Source: Setophaga petechia
Taxonomy: Eukaryota > Chordata > Aves > Passeriformes > Parulidae
DNA: 64,000 nt
Reading direction: 5' to 3'
Assembly: GCA_024362935.1 (NCBI GenBank)
Contig: JANCRA010000065.1
Span: forward strand, 2,418,001-2,482,000
Numbering within the stretch: the stretch's first letter is position 1; the number at the start of each line of letters is the position of its first letter. Positions 1 through 10,100 of this stretch are shown here, in pieces. The notes under the pieces are model-generated. The model made no database searches, was not told the origin of the DNA, and saw only the letters and a program-made list of their open reading frames with translations. The position numbers were made by a program, and so were the translations under genes.

Positions 1-1
1 A

Positions 2-207
2 ATTGATGCAGAGTATCAAGGAGAAATTACAGTAATTCTGTTAAACAATGGTGACCAGGATTGGATTAGTCAACCCCATGACAGGGTAGCACAATTATCA
101 ATATTGCAATTTTAAGAAGGATTGTGAAAAAAGGAGATCCACCTCCAATCACCACCGTTTGTGGAGATAAAGGGTTTGGATCCAGCAGTCCTAATAATGG
201 AGCCGGA
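2..207 (+). pseudogene. Endogenous retroviral dUTPase C-terminal remnant
   Basis: Frame 2 (bases 2-115) reads [11 protein letters not shown], then [17 protein letters not shown] and a stop. This matches the order of the conserved central dUTPase motifs (G-[VI]-ID-.-Y-.-G.I.V, then the D-R-.-AQL motif). After a frameshift, frame 1 near 163-207 reads GDKGFGSSSPNNGA. This resembles the glycine-rich C-terminal dUTPase motif (R-G-x-x-GFGS-T/S), which closes over the bound nucleotide. Cellular dUTPase hydrolyses dUTP; in beta- and non-primate lentivirus-like elements the domain lies in Pro or Pol. The N-terminal part lies outside the window or is lost, and the stop plus frameshift mean no active enzyme. 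A retroviral origin is inferred from the LTR-like sequence at 705-987; a decayed cellular dUTPase copy is less likely. Confidence 0.65.
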
Positions 208-680
208 GTGTGAGTCCAGAGGCCAAATGGCCCTCCCGAGGCAGCTGAAGGAACAGCTCCTGGGAAAGACAGCTCTAAGTCCTGAAACCTGGGCAGGAAC
301 AATGGGAATGTGTCCCTGCAGCCAAGTGTTCTTTGTGAGAACAAGTAGATCTGACAGGATATTGTTTTACACATCCTCCCAGACCAGATCTCCCTGTTTG
401 CCCCAAGGGCCCCTTTGGAAAATGCTCTGACCCACGGGGCTCCATGTGAAGGCTGCTGTGACACTGAGGGACTTGCACAGGAATTCCACCCAGGAGCCTG
501 GGTGCCCCTCAGGGACTGGGACCCGGCCCCTTCCAGCCAGAGGGGAAAGGGCCCCCCAAGCCTTGTTAGCCACAGACAGCATGGGAAAGCTGAACAGCAA
601 AGGCCTCGGGGCATTATTCTGGAATTAACATGGTGCCAGCTCCATGGACAACTGAATTCTTGTTCCTAACTCGAATGAGA
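208..680. other. Unassigned sequence between dUTPase remnant and LTR
   Basis: Several short open frames overlap on both strands, and none has a recognisable domain. If the flanking calls are right, this is decayed or rearranged internal retroviral DNA. No protease, polymerase or envelope motif was found. Confidence 0.4.
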
Positions 681-704
681 TTGAGAAAAAAGAATGAAGA
701 ACGG

Positions 705-987
705 TGTCACTAAAGTACTACTGATGTCTGTAGTTGTACCTTGATAGTCAGCCAGAATCTTTGTCTGCCACAAACACCTCTAGTGTTTCACCATGGGTTT
801 AGTCATCAAAATGTAATGATGAGTTATGATGGATTGCTGAGCTTCTTTTGTAATTCTTTGCTAATAATGATGTGCTTTGCTGAGCTTATCCTTTTGTAAT
901 TCTTTGCAGCTGTGCACTATATAAATGACACAATTCCTTCAGTTGGTGTCTGTGTCTTTGGTAGTGACCCTGCCCACGGGTGAAACA
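705..987 (+). mobile_element. LTR-like segment with preceding purine tract
   Basis: A purine-rich stretch at about 676-704 (GAGATTGAGAAAAAAGAATG and on) directly precedes TGTCAC at 705, as a polypurine tract precedes the TG end of a 3' LTR. Inside are two near-copies of GCTGAGCTT..TTTTGTAATTCTTTGC (about 837-864 and 877-907), as in a duplicated U3 enhancer, followed by a TATA box (CTATATAAATG near 919). A plausible CA end follows in GGGTGAAACA at 987. No target duplication was confirmed, so the ends are provisional. Confidence 0.45.
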
Positions 988-1200
988 GGGCCCCCTCTTG
1001 CCTAAGTGTTACCTGGCAAGGCAGAAACCCTCCCTCCAAAATTCCCCCCTTCCTCCTTGTTCCCCCCTGTCATACCCTGAGCATGATGTGCTCTGGTCTG
1101 GGCTATCCCGGGGTCAGTTGGGGTCCCCTGTCCTGGCTGTGTCCCTGCCCAGCTCCCCCGCAGCCCCAGCCCCTCCCCAGCGTGGCTGAATGAGGGGCAG
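988..1200. other. GC-rich spacer, no gene seen
   Basis: C-rich sequence with no domain, RNA gene or clear repeat unit. Confidence 0.5.
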
Positions 1201-1325
1201 GACAGGCCTTGGCTGTGCTGCAGCTCAGCAAGAACAAAACCATCTCTGCGTGCTCAGCCCTGTGCTCAGCACCCGGCCCAGCAGTGTCTCAGTGCCAGGG
1301 GCTGTGCCCTCAGTGCCTGCCAGGG

Positions 1326-1903
1326 GTTTCCATGGCAACTGCCAGGCCAGGTGACCCAGGTGTCCCCCCAGTGCCGGTTGCCATGGAAACAGTGCCCAGC
1401 CCTGCCCCTTTGTGTCTGGCTGACCTGGCCTTGGGCCCTGGCAGTGCCGTTGGCTGCTGGTTCCTGCTGCCTGAGCGGCCAGCGCGGCACAGGGCAGGTG
1501 GCCATGGCACAGCCCCCAGCAAGGGATCCCCTCTGGCCCTGGGCAGTGTCACCAGCCCTGAGCAAGGGGCCCAGGGCAGCTTTCCATGGCCACCAACCAC
1601 CACAACGGCTCTGGGCATTGGTTGCCATGGCACCAAACCAAGGAACGGGTCCCTGTGGCCATTGCCATGGCACCAGGTGGCACCAACGAGTGTCACTGCA
1701 ATTGTACCTGGAACGGCCTTGGCACCGCTTTGTCCTGAGGGTTGCCATGGCAGCCGAGGGCAGCAACAGCTCTGCAGGCAAGTGGCCATGGAACCTGGCT
1801 GCAGAAATGGCTCCTTGGGCTGGTTTCCAGGGAAACCTGAACTGATGGGGGTTGCCATGGCACCCAAAGCCAGCAGTGGGGTCCCTGCAGTGTCCATGGC
1901 AGC
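1326..1903. promoter_or_regulatory. Array of RFX/X-box-like CCATGG palindromes
   Basis: Eleven copies of a 13-14 bp motif close to the RFX palindrome (GTTGCCATGGCAAC) lie at about 1326, 1377, 1498, 1581, 1621, 1661, 1741, 1782, 1823, 1851 and 1892. The best are GTTTCCATGGCAAC (1326-1339) and GTTGCCATGGAAAC (1377-1390). Others keep one good half-site, such as GTTGCCATGGCACC. RFX proteins bind such X-boxes in ciliary and MHC class II promoters. The array could be a degenerate minisatellite whose unit happens to contain the motif. It also produces long spurious open frames on both strands (1209-2012 on + and 1266-2006 on -). Confidence 0.55.
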
Positions 1904-2012
1904 AGTCCCTTGCAATGGCCCAGTGCAGGTTGGGATCATGATCCACCCTCACAGCTGGCCCAGGCAGGTCAGGAGTGCTCTTGGAGGCAGATTGGGTTTG
2001 GCACACGCTTGA

Positions 2013-2480
2013 GGAGGGTGTCTGTTTTCAACAGAGAAACTCAAGAATTTGAGATTGCTTCAGAAAATTAGAAGGGGAAAATCCCTCTTTGCCTGAGTGT
2101 CATCAGTTCTCCGAGCAAAGCAGGTCCCAGGTGAGTGAGGGCAGACAAGGATGGGGTTGGGGAATGTGGGGCAAGGTTGCCCACACTGCGTCAGACCTCA
2201 AGGCACAGCTTCTCTGACCAGGCCAGACTTTCTTAGGAGAATCCCTGGTGCAGTATTGATCACTGAATGCTACAATCACCTCTTGTCTAAAGGGAAAAGT
2301 AATAAAAGACACCCTTTAAAATGGGAATACATATTTCCTAGAAGCTCTTTGAAATATTTCTCCAGAACTGCAGCAGAAAAATTTCCTAATTAACAGTTCC
2401 AGAACAGAGGGAAATCAAGGCACAGCCATGGTTTGTCAGGACTTGCTTGATCCTAATAAGCCCCGTGGTGCATTTGGGGC
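2013..2480. other. Non-coding sequence, nothing recognised
   Basis: AT/GC-mixed sequence with only short open frames on both strands and no recognised family. Confidence 0.4.
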
Positions 2481-2489
2481 TGAGCCCTG

Positions 2490-3090
2490 GAAACTCAGGG
2501 CCTGAGAGGAGATTGCACAAACCTTTCCAGGAGTCAAGTCAGAAGAAAACCCCAAAGTTTCTCAAGGCATGAATGGGTCCCAGTGAGGTCCATCCCCAAC
2601 ACAGGCTCCTCATGGGCTCATTGGAGGAGAGAATTGGAGGCCAGGATGTCACAAAAAACTCTCAGAGACTCAGTGTGGAAAGGAAAATCCAAAGTACCTT
2701 AAAAACCTTGATTATCTCAAAGCAATAATGAGCCCCACTGAGTGTCAGTACAAAGCTCTCCAGGGACTCATTAAAGCAGATAATTGGGGTCATGATTGCA
2801 CAAACCTCTCACAGAGTCTGTATCAAAAGGGAAACACCAAGTACCTTAAAATAACTGAAGTACCTTGAAGCATTAACTGAGTGTTGTTACTGACAAAGCC
2901 TCTCCAGGGACTAATTACAGCAGATAATTGGAGACCATGATTGCACAAACCTCTCAGAGACTCCAAAGCAAAAGCCAAAGTCCTTTGAAAAACCTGCAGT
3001 CCCTGCAGGGAGCATTCAGGAGCCCCCAGGGCCATTGCTGAGCAAGGCTCCCCAGGGACTCCTTCCAGCAGATCCTTGAGGCCACTGGGA
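2490..3090 (+). repeat. Tandem repeat of about 147-bp units upstream of OR1
   Basis: Related blocks recur at about 2612, 2765, 2911 and 3058. Each contains a core like CAGATAATTGG, then CATGATTGCACAAACCTCTC, then GAGACTC. The steps are about 146-153 bases. A weaker copy begins near 2500. The same array in reverse orientation lies upstream of OR2 (about 32570-33090) and OR3 (about 53260-53780), so it belongs to the duplicated receptor unit. Confidence 0.65.
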
Positions 3091-3429
3091 TGTGGGCTAG
3101 GGGGGGATGCTGAGGGCAGCACAAGGGGCTGACAGTGCCCAGCCTGGCTGGGGCTGTGCCAGGAGGCCCCAGGGCCTCAGGACAAGGTGTCTCCTCCCAG
3201 CCCTTGGTGGCACAGACCCTGCTGTGGCCCAGGGCACCAAGACTGGGCTTCTCTTTGTCCCCACCTGTCATCACTGCCTGCAGTTCTCTGCTCTGCTCTG
3301 CCTGGGACCTGGGGACACTTTCTCAGTGGTGTTCCTCAGTGGGACCCATTAAAGTCCAAGAAACTTTGGAGTTGGATTGTGCCTTGGAGTTCTGGAGAGG
3401 TTTCTTCATCTCCCTCTCAGGGACTGATG

Positions 3430-3798
3430 TTCAGGGCCTGAGCACAAAGCCCCAGAGGCTCATTAAAGCCCTTGTGCTGTGTCTGTGCTGCTGAGCTGGG
3501 CTGGGCTCCTGGCACAGAGGCAGCTCCTGGTAACCAAGCAGAGCTTCAAAAGCACATTTCTCTTGATGAGCAGCTCTTCTGGCAGCCCAGCAGGGCTGGG
3601 GCACTGCCTGCAGCCAGCCCGGGCACAGCACAGAGGCACAGAGAGCTTCAATCAGTCAGGGCTGGGAAGGGGCTGAGAAGTGCCTGGGGCACAATCACTG
3701 CCAGCCCTTGGCACAGGAACCTCTGGCTGCAGGACAATGGAGCTGCAGCTCCTGGAGCCATCTCCTAAAGCTGGAACATCCCAATTCCTACAGACCCT
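3430..3798 (+). other. Probable 5' non-coding exon region of OR1
   Basis: A strong splice-donor sequence, CCCT|GTGAGTAC, has its GT at 3799-3800. It is preserved at the equivalent point of the OR2 unit (GT at 31843-31842) and OR3 unit (GT at 52536-52535), each followed downstream by an acceptor just before the receptor start. Olfactory receptors usually have one or more spliced 5' non-coding exons and an intronless coding exon. The exon start and the promoter are not determined. Confidence 0.45.
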
Positions 3799-5249
3799 GT
3801 GAGTACAACTCTGAATTATTCTCCTGCAGCAGAGGTGAAATGCTCAGGGAGCTCGGACATTCTGAGGGTTTCTGATCAATCACAGAGTATTTCCAAGTCA
3901 AGGATTTTGATAGAAAATAGGATATTTCCTAAGGCTTTTTATTCAGTTTTCTCCTATTGGAGCATGGCAGGGAGGGGGGAGATTTATATTAAAGATTGAT
4001 TAGGAATTATTATTATGAATGCTGACAAGAGCTTGAGATATCCAAACTCTTACTTACAGTGATCAACAGGTTCACAGGAGATCCCTAATGTGCTTTCAGC
4101 CACTCTGCCCATGGACAGCAGCAGCATCACCTTTGCTGGAGCCATCAGGCTCAGGCTGAGCTGTCCTTCCTCCAAGCTGCAAACAGAACATGCCCCCAGC
4201 CAGTGCCCTGCAAACAGGCAGGGTTCTGTCAGGCCAAGGAGAGTGCACAGAGATTTGGGCTCTGTGACTACTGGCAGGGAGAGATCAGGCACAGGGAAAC
4301 ACCTGCAGCAGGGAAATCTCCAGGAATCAGAGAGAAGATCAGGCAATGATAGAAAACAAAACCCAGCAATGCTGTGGCAGGGAGAGTTTAGAGATGCCCA
4401 CAGGATCCCCTCCAGTGCAGCCCCTCCCTCTGAACAAGCCCCCTCCCTCCTGTGCCCCAGCCAAGCCTCTGCCCTCAGGGCCGGGGCTCCAAGGCATGCA
4501 GCCCCTCCTGTGCAGGCAGAGCTGCAGCAGAGCCGTGGGGCAGCTCTGCAGCCCCGGGCCCAGTTCCCTCTGCAGAGCACAGAGCTGGGAGCAGCTGCCC
4601 GGCCCTGGGGGCTCTGACAGGGGCACAGCTGGCTCAGGGTGCCGCTGCCCCCAGTGCCCGGCTCTGGGCAAGGCTGTCAGTGCAGCCAGGGAAGGAGCTG
4701 CATCTCCCTCAATCCAATGACATCATAAGGACACCTGGGAGTCTCCCTGAGATTTCAGTCCAAGCTGAGAGCTCCAATCCAGGGTGCAAACCTGTCCTAG
4801 AGCATCTCTGGGTAATAAGATTGATGGGGAAAGGCAGAGGTGTTGTGACACTGAAAATGCTGCTGAGTTGGTGAAATGAGCCATGTGAGTCCTTGGCTAC
4901 AAATGTGGAGCTGGGCTGTGGTGGATCCATCTGCTCTCATCAGTGCCTGGTGACATTTTAGGGGAAGCATGGGAAGGTGATCACTCTCCAGCTGAGAAAG
5001 GTTAAAGCCCAGAGAGACTCTGAACAGGTCAGAACATCAGACCATCTCCCCTCACTCGTCATGTGGACTCATTGAACTTGTTTTGCTCTCCCTGAGTTCA
5101 GCAGCAAGGCAGATGGTTTGATATCCAAGAATACCCACAAAGAGATGGAGGCGCTTATAAACTAAACCTCAGATCTCTTAAAAACTAAAGGCCGTGTCAG
5201 CGTGTTACAGAGGAGGGTATACCAGAAATCGCTTTGATTTTGGTTACAG
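3799..5249 (+). other. Putative OR1 5' intron
   Basis: The interval runs from the conserved donor at 3799 to an acceptor-like TTTTGGTTACAG ending at 5249. No repeat or gene was recognised inside. The equivalent intervals are about 390 bp in the OR2 unit and about 800 bp in the OR3 unit, so the copies differ by large indels here. Confidence 0.4.
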
Positions 5250-5313
5250 ATACCTGCTCTAAATCTTCACTGTCCTTTATCCATGATCAGGTCTTCAAGT
5301 ACAGCCCCAGCAA

Positions 5314-6249
5314 ATGTCCAACAGCAGCTCCATCAGGCACTTCCTCCTGCTGGCATTGGCAGACACACGGCAGCTGCAGCTCCTGCACTTCTGCCTCTTG
5401 CTGGGCATCTCCCTGGCTGCCCTCCTGGGCAACGGCCTCATCATCAGCGCCGTAGCCTGCGGCCACCACCTGCACACGCCCATGTTCTTCTTCCTGCTCA
5501 ACCTGGCCCTCAGCAACCTGGGCTTCATCTGCACCACTGTCCCCAAAGCCATGCACAATTCCCTCTGGGACACCAGGGACATCTCCTACACAGGATGTGC
5601 TGCACAGGTGTTTTTTTTTGTTTTTTATGCTACCTCAGAGTATTTCCTCCTGACCATCATGTGCTACGACCGCTACGTGTCCATCTGCAAACCCCTGCAC
5701 TATGGGACTCTCCTGGGCAGCAGAGCTTGTGCCCACATGGCAGCAGCTGCCTGGGCCAGTGCCTTTCTCACTGCTCTCATGCACACGGCCAATACATTTT
5801 CCCTGCCCCTGTGCCAGGGCAATGCCCTGGGACAGTTCTTCTGTGATGTGCCCCCAATCCTCAAGCTCTCCTGCTCACACTCCAACACTCTCAGGAAGCT
5901 GGGACTCAGTGCAGTTAGTGCCTGTTTATCATTTGGTTGTTTTGTGTTCATTGTTTTCTCCTACGTGCAGATCTTCAGGGTTGTGCTGAGGATCCCCTCT
6001 GAGCAGGGACGGCACAAAGCCTTTTCCACCTGCCTCCCTCACCTGGCCATGGTCTCTCTGTTCCTCAGCACTGCAGCGTTTGCCTACCTGAAGCCCCCCT
6101 CCATGTCCTCCCCATCCCTGGATCTGGCCCTGTCGGTTCTGTACTCAGTGCTGTCTCCAGTCCTGAACCCCCTCATCTACAGCCTGAGGAACCAGGAGCT
6201 CAAGGCTGCAGTGAGGAGACTGATGACTGGATGCTTTCAGGAACATTAA
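5314..6249 (+). CDS. Olfactory receptor, OR14-like (OR1), intact
   Basis: A 311-residue seven-transmembrane odorant receptor of the size usual for the family, predicted to couple to Golf in olfactory cilia. It opens MSNSSS, giving an N-terminal N-glycosylation site at Asn3. Family landmarks are PMFFFL (56-61), MCYDRYVSICKPLHY starting at 116 (variant of MAYDRY at the end of TM3), FSYVQI (215-220), KAFSTCLPHL (235-244) and PVLNPLIYSLRN (282-293). Cys95 and Cys177, the expected TM3-ECL2 disulfide pair, are both present. The bird-expanded gamma-c/OR14 group is the best fit; the exact member is not assigned. The start is the first ATG after the conserved acceptor at 5248-5249. A T9 run near 5611 is a possible slippage site, but the frame is open. 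A poly(A) signal lies at 6359-6364. Confidence 0.93.
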   Translation: MSNSSSIRHFLLLALADTRQLQLLHFCLLLGISLAALLGNGLIISAVACGHHLHTPMFFFLLNLALSNLGFICTTVPKAMHNSLWDTRDISYTGCAAQVFFFVFYATSEYFLLTIMCYDRYVSICKPLHYGTLLGSRACAHMAAAAWASAFLTALMHTANTFSLPLCQGNALGQFFCDVPPILKLSCSHSNTLRKLGLSAVSACLSFGCFVFIVFSYVQIFRVVLRIPSEQGRHKAFSTCLPHLAMVSLFLSTAAFAYLKPPSMSSPSLDLALSVLYSVLSPVLNPLIYSLRNQELKAAVRRLMTGCFQEH

Positions 6250-6358
6250 ACTGCTGGCCAATTTCTGCAAATCACTTGTACTAGAAGTCATCTTGGATCC
6301 TTATTGTTTATTTAATTTTGGAAATTCTTTTTCTTTATTTTAGTATTTTCATTTTGTC

Positions 6359-6364
6359 AATAAA
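6359..6364 (+). terminator. Poly(A) signal AATAAA for OR1
   Basis: AATAAA lies 110 bases after the OR1 stop, in an AT-rich stretch (TTTTGTCAATAAAGACAAG). Equivalent signals follow OR2 and OR3. Confidence 0.6.
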
Positions 6365-6399
6365 GACAAGCCATTATTTGTGCCGTTTCTCATTTTGTT

Positions 6400-7880
6400 T
6401 CTCTTCACCGTCCCTGGGGCCACAAACTGTGTCAGTGAGGGGCTGCACTCTTGGTGGCCTTAAAGGAACTGAAGGATCTCCCAGCAGAGTTTTCTGCAGA
6501 GATGCCCTTTTGTTGCCTTCTCTGGAGCTGCAGCAGCAATGTCTGTGTGCAGAGCTGGGGCAGATCAGTGCTGGCCCAGCAGCTGTGCCCAGCAGCAGCA
6601 GCAGCACTTGGTGTTGCCAGTGCTGCTGCCGTGGCCCTGCCCCACTGCCCTGGTGGCCCTGGTGCTGCTGCAGGGCCTGAGTGCTCTCGGGGCCGGGCAC
6701 AGCCCTGGGGGTGGCAGTGCCGGGGCTGCAGCAGGGACAGGCCATGGGCACTGCTGGGGCAGCGCTGACGCCTCAGGCCAGGCCCTGGGGGCTCCAGGCT
6801 CCTTGCCCAGGCTCTCTCAAGAACACGGCCAGGCCCATGCTCAGCACAGAAACCCCCGTGAGCAGCCTCAGGCTGGCCGTGGGCAGGCTGGGGGCAAACA
6901 GCATGGCTGGGGCTCTGCAAGGGCCCTGGGGCACACGGGAAGGAGCAGCAGAGCAGGGGCTGATCCATCCCCAGTGCGCTGCACAGCCCAGGGCAGCGTC
7001 CCAGAGCGTCCTGATGGAGCTGCCAACAACATCCCCCCTCTGCAGCCCTGGCCTCTCCCCCAGCTCACACAGGTGCCCCATCCTTGCAGGCACAGACACG
7101 GCAGCACTGGCTCAGCAGCCCCTGTTTGCATTGCACACAGCAGGCGGGAGCACCCCCATGCTGGTGCTGTGGGGACATGAACCTGAGGCAGCACAAATGC
7201 CATCAGCCCCTGGGGCCAGCAAGGGCTGGGGGACACCAGGGAAAGCACTCAGCTTTGTCCTGGCCTCTGCAGTCAGCCAGAAAGTTTGTTCCCATCAGCT
7301 GGGAGTTTCCTGTGCCACTGCAGACGCTGTTGCTCAGAGCCAGGGCTGCCTGGCAGCCACCCCCAAACTGCCCTCAGCATTTCCTTGGCTTCACCTTTGC
7401 TTTCTATACTCTTCCCTGGTAGAAATTTATTCCTGTTGCCCACCCCTGTTCCCTCCCCTGCAAACAGCCCATCCCTGTTTGCCCTTTCCTCTCTGGCCCC
7501 ACTCCCCATTGCAGTTCCTGACTTGGCCCCATGGGAATGTCCCTTGGGAAGCAGGATCATCCTACAAGTGCTGCAGGAATTGTCTGCAGGCTCCTGCAGT
7601 GCCTGGTGCTGCTCCCTTGCCAGAGGCATCCCAGGCCAGGGGGGCACATCTGGGCTGCTGTGTCTGCCTCTGGGGCTCCCTGTTCTGGGCAATGAGGAGG
7701 GGTTGCAGAGGCTCTGCAGGACTGACAGGATGGGCTTTGGGGCTGGCAGGAGAAGTTGAGGGACCTGGGCTGCTGGAGCTGCTGAAGAGGAGGCCCAGGG
7801 CTCACCCTGCAACTTCTGCAAGGGTGGTTTCAGAGAATCCCAGAATCAGCAAGGTTGGAAAAGAACTTGGAGATACCATC
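6400..7880. repeat. GC-rich 3' flank of the receptor unit (copy A)
   Basis: This flank recurs inverted at 28940-30370 (OR2 unit) and 49500-50660 (OR3 unit). It includes a CAG/CTG run near 6592-6606. Long open frames occur in several overlapping frames, as expected of GC-rich DNA. None has a domain, and the best antisense one is frame-broken between copies. Confidence 0.65.
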
Positions 7881-7920
7881 AAGTCCAACCTGAGCACTGA
7901 CACTGCCTTGTCTCCCCTGA
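7807..7920 (-). mobile_element. CR1 LINE 3'-end fragment
   Basis: Sequence of the type AGAATCCCAGAATCAGCAAGG, then TTGGAAAAGAACTTGGAGAT and CATCAAGTCCAACC, is the familiar antisense view of a bird CR1 3' terminus. Confidence 0.65.
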
Positions 7921-7964
7921 GCCTCCTCTTCTCCACAAGTCCCTGAAGATCAGCACTGGCCCCT

Positions 7965-8245
7965 GCAGTGTCACAATGGCCCCATCATGACACCAGGTCC
8001 TGCTCTGTCACAATGCTCTGCATGGTTCCACAAGGCCCTGCAGTGTCACAGTGGCCTCTGTGGTTCCAGCAGGACCCAGACTGCCACCATGAACTCCTTA
8101 CTTCCATCCAGCCCCACAGTGTCACAATGGCCCCTTGGCTCTGTGCTGCCATGTTGTACACAGTGTCACCATGGTCCTCTTAGTGCCACCAAGCCCCACA
8201 GTGTCACAATGGCCCCTTGCTTCCCCAGGGCCTGCAGTGTCACAA
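7965..8245 (+). repeat. TGTCACAATGG minisatellite, array 1
   Basis: Degenerate units of roughly 37-38 bases begin TGTCACAATGG and continue with CC/TTGGTTCCA and GGCCC(C)ACAG. Parts match 27870-28000 and 48890-48990 in reverse orientation, which are the equivalent positions of the other receptor units. Confidence 0.75.
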
Positions 8246-8723
8246 TCATCAGACAATCAACCAGGCTGGAAAAGATCCTGGAGAGCATCAAGTCCAACCT
8301 TGGACCCAACACCACCTTGTCACCCAGGCCGTGGCACTCAGTGCCACATCCAGTCTTTCCTTAAACACTTGCAGAGATGGTGACTCACCCACCTCCCTGG
8401 GCAGCCCATTCCAATGCCCAATCACCCTTTGTGTGAAGAATATTTCCTAATGTCCAGCCTAAACCTCCCTTGGTGCAGCTGAAGGCTGTGTCCACTTGCC
8501 CTGTCTCTGTTCCCTGGGAAAAAAGCCCGACCCCACCTGGCTGCACCCTCCTGTCAGGGAAATGTAGAGAGTGATGAGGTTTCCTCTGAGCCTCCTCTTC
8601 TCCAGGATAAACAACCCCAGCTCCCTCAGCCGCTCCTCATGGGACTTGTGCTCCAGACCCCATCCCCAGCCTTGTTGCCCTTCTCTGGACACGCTCCAGC
8701 CCCTCCAGGTCCTTCCTGAATTG
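8246..8723 (-). mobile_element. CR1 LINE 3' part, 5' piece of an interrupted copy
   Basis: The sequence reads as bird CR1 in antisense: the 3' end near 8255, then GGGCAGCCCATTCCAATGCC, CCTCCTCTTCTCCAGGATAA, and TTGCCCTTCTCTGGACACGC near 8676. CR1 is a non-LTR retrotransposon usually truncated at its 5' end. The copy is split by the element at 8724-9352 and resumes at 9353. Confidence 0.85.
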
Positions 8724-9352
8724 TCCAATCTGGCTGTTGTCTCTGCTCGGCCACGCGCAGGATGGTTCGGGGCAGCCTGCGGTTCAAAGGACGAGTCTGG
8801 ACTCTTCGATATTTCGGTCTTCAGATTGTTTATTATTTCTTATCTTACAAAGTTTTCCTCTCTGCCAGCTGGGATCTGACCAGCAAGGCAGCCAAGGGCA
8901 CTCTGACCACCCATGGGGCGGTTGTGTCTTTTTATAATAAAAACTACGTACATAATATTTACTTTTTATCCCAAATACCTTTCACCCTTGTTAACAAGTG
9001 CACCTTCACCACAAACCAATCCCCACGTGCCAGCATCACCACAGAAGATGGACGACAAGCAGAAGAAAGAAGAAGCATGAGACACGCCCTGATTCCTCCA
9101 TCTTGTCTCCATAACCCCCCTGTACCAAGATATAACTCCCCTGTACCAAAATCCCAAAATACATATTTCACCCTTTATATGTGTGATCTCTCCACCACTC
9201 AAACTCTAGTGATTCTCATGTCCTCACACACATCCCTAGAATGGTCAAAGTCCAGCCACCAAGAATGTCTGGCAACATTCCAGGACCTCCAAGCCCCCCA
9301 AGGGTTCTCCTGGTGACTCTGGACATTCAGAGCGATGTGCTGAGCACCCACA
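8724..9352 (-). mobile_element. LTR-like insertion inside CR1, flanked by CTGAATTG
   Basis: CTGAATTG occurs at 8716-8723 and again at 9353-9360, where the CR1 sequence resumes. An uninterrupted CR1 at 28718-28745 shows the expected join, so this is an insertion with an apparent 8-bp duplication. Read on the minus strand it starts TGTGGG, has a TATA-like TTATTATAAAA (near 8931-8941) and an AATAATAAAC poly(A)-type signal (near 8829), as in an LTR. The other end lacks a clean CA, and no terminal inverted repeat is seen. Its class is therefore uncertain: solo LTR preferred, nested insertion possible. Confidence 0.55.
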
Positions 9353-9480
9353 CTGAATTGGGGGGCCCAGAACTGGACACTGCACTCGAGGTGCTGCCCA
9401 ACCAGTGCTGAGCACAGGGGAAGAATCACTGCCCTGCTCCTGCTGGCCACACCATTCCTGATCCAAAGGAGGTGCCAGGG
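9353..9480 (-). mobile_element. CR1 LINE, remaining piece
   Basis: Minus-strand translation includes [19 protein letters not shown] and a following H-LEC-VQFWAP stretch, typical of the CR1 reverse-transcriptase C-terminus. It is contiguous with 8246-8723 once the insertion is removed. Confidence 0.8.
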
Positions 9481-10100
9481 CTTGGATGGGGGAAATGGTG
9501 GGGTGGGGGTAGGGACAGAGTCTGATTGATTGTCAGCCATAAATTGTCTTTATTTTCATATTTATTCAAACTGCAGGAGAAGGTACCTGGATTCAATGTC
9601 AATTGGAGATTGCACATATTAATGTATCAACAGGAAAATAAAACCTAAACAGGACCTAAAAAATCTTTCCTCACTGTCTTTTTAAAAAGAATATATTCAG
9701 TTTGAATACACTACTGAAATCTGTTGAATTAACCGCAAAAGAATCTGAAAATTAACATCAAATTATTCCCAGAGGCTTGGCTTGTTAAGGTGTTCTGAAT
9801 GTTAATGAGCCCTGGGACACTGAATTCCTGCACTCAAGAGCTGAAGGCTGAACAAGCCTCTGCAGCAGGAAAATTCAGCAGCAGCCTCCGAGGTGCTGAG
9901 GATGTCAGCAGCCCCCACTGAGGCCATCCCTGCCCAGAGAGTGTGGGGGAATGGGCAGACAAGGAGAGCGTCCCTGGGGCTGGGGCAGCACAACTCAGAG
10001 GCACCAGCGGCTCCAGCTGGGCCATGGAGTGTGGGATGTGGCTGGGAAAGCCCTGCCTGGGCTGGGCCAAGCAGGACACACAAGCCCTGACTCCCATCCA
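9481..10100. repeat. Duplicated unique-looking segment
   Basis: It matches 46720-47345 in reverse orientation, for example CAGGAATTCAGTGTCCCAGG and the GCCTCTGCAGCAGGAAAATT side. No gene is recognised. Confidence 0.6.

Noticed and set aside
1209..2012. 267-codon open frame on + with a 246-codon frame on - over the same bases
   Set aside because: Both follow from the CCATGG palindrome array and GC-rich composition; no domain, and the translation is repeat-driven.
6773..7099. Antisense frame with a membrane-like segment, present in all three receptor flanks
   Set aside because: Copies B and C shift frame in the middle; the similarity reflects recent duplication, not selection.
6681..7946. 421-codon open frame downstream of OR1
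   Set aside because: Low-information GC-rich translation; overlapping frames of similar length on the other strand, and frame-broken in the duplicate copies.
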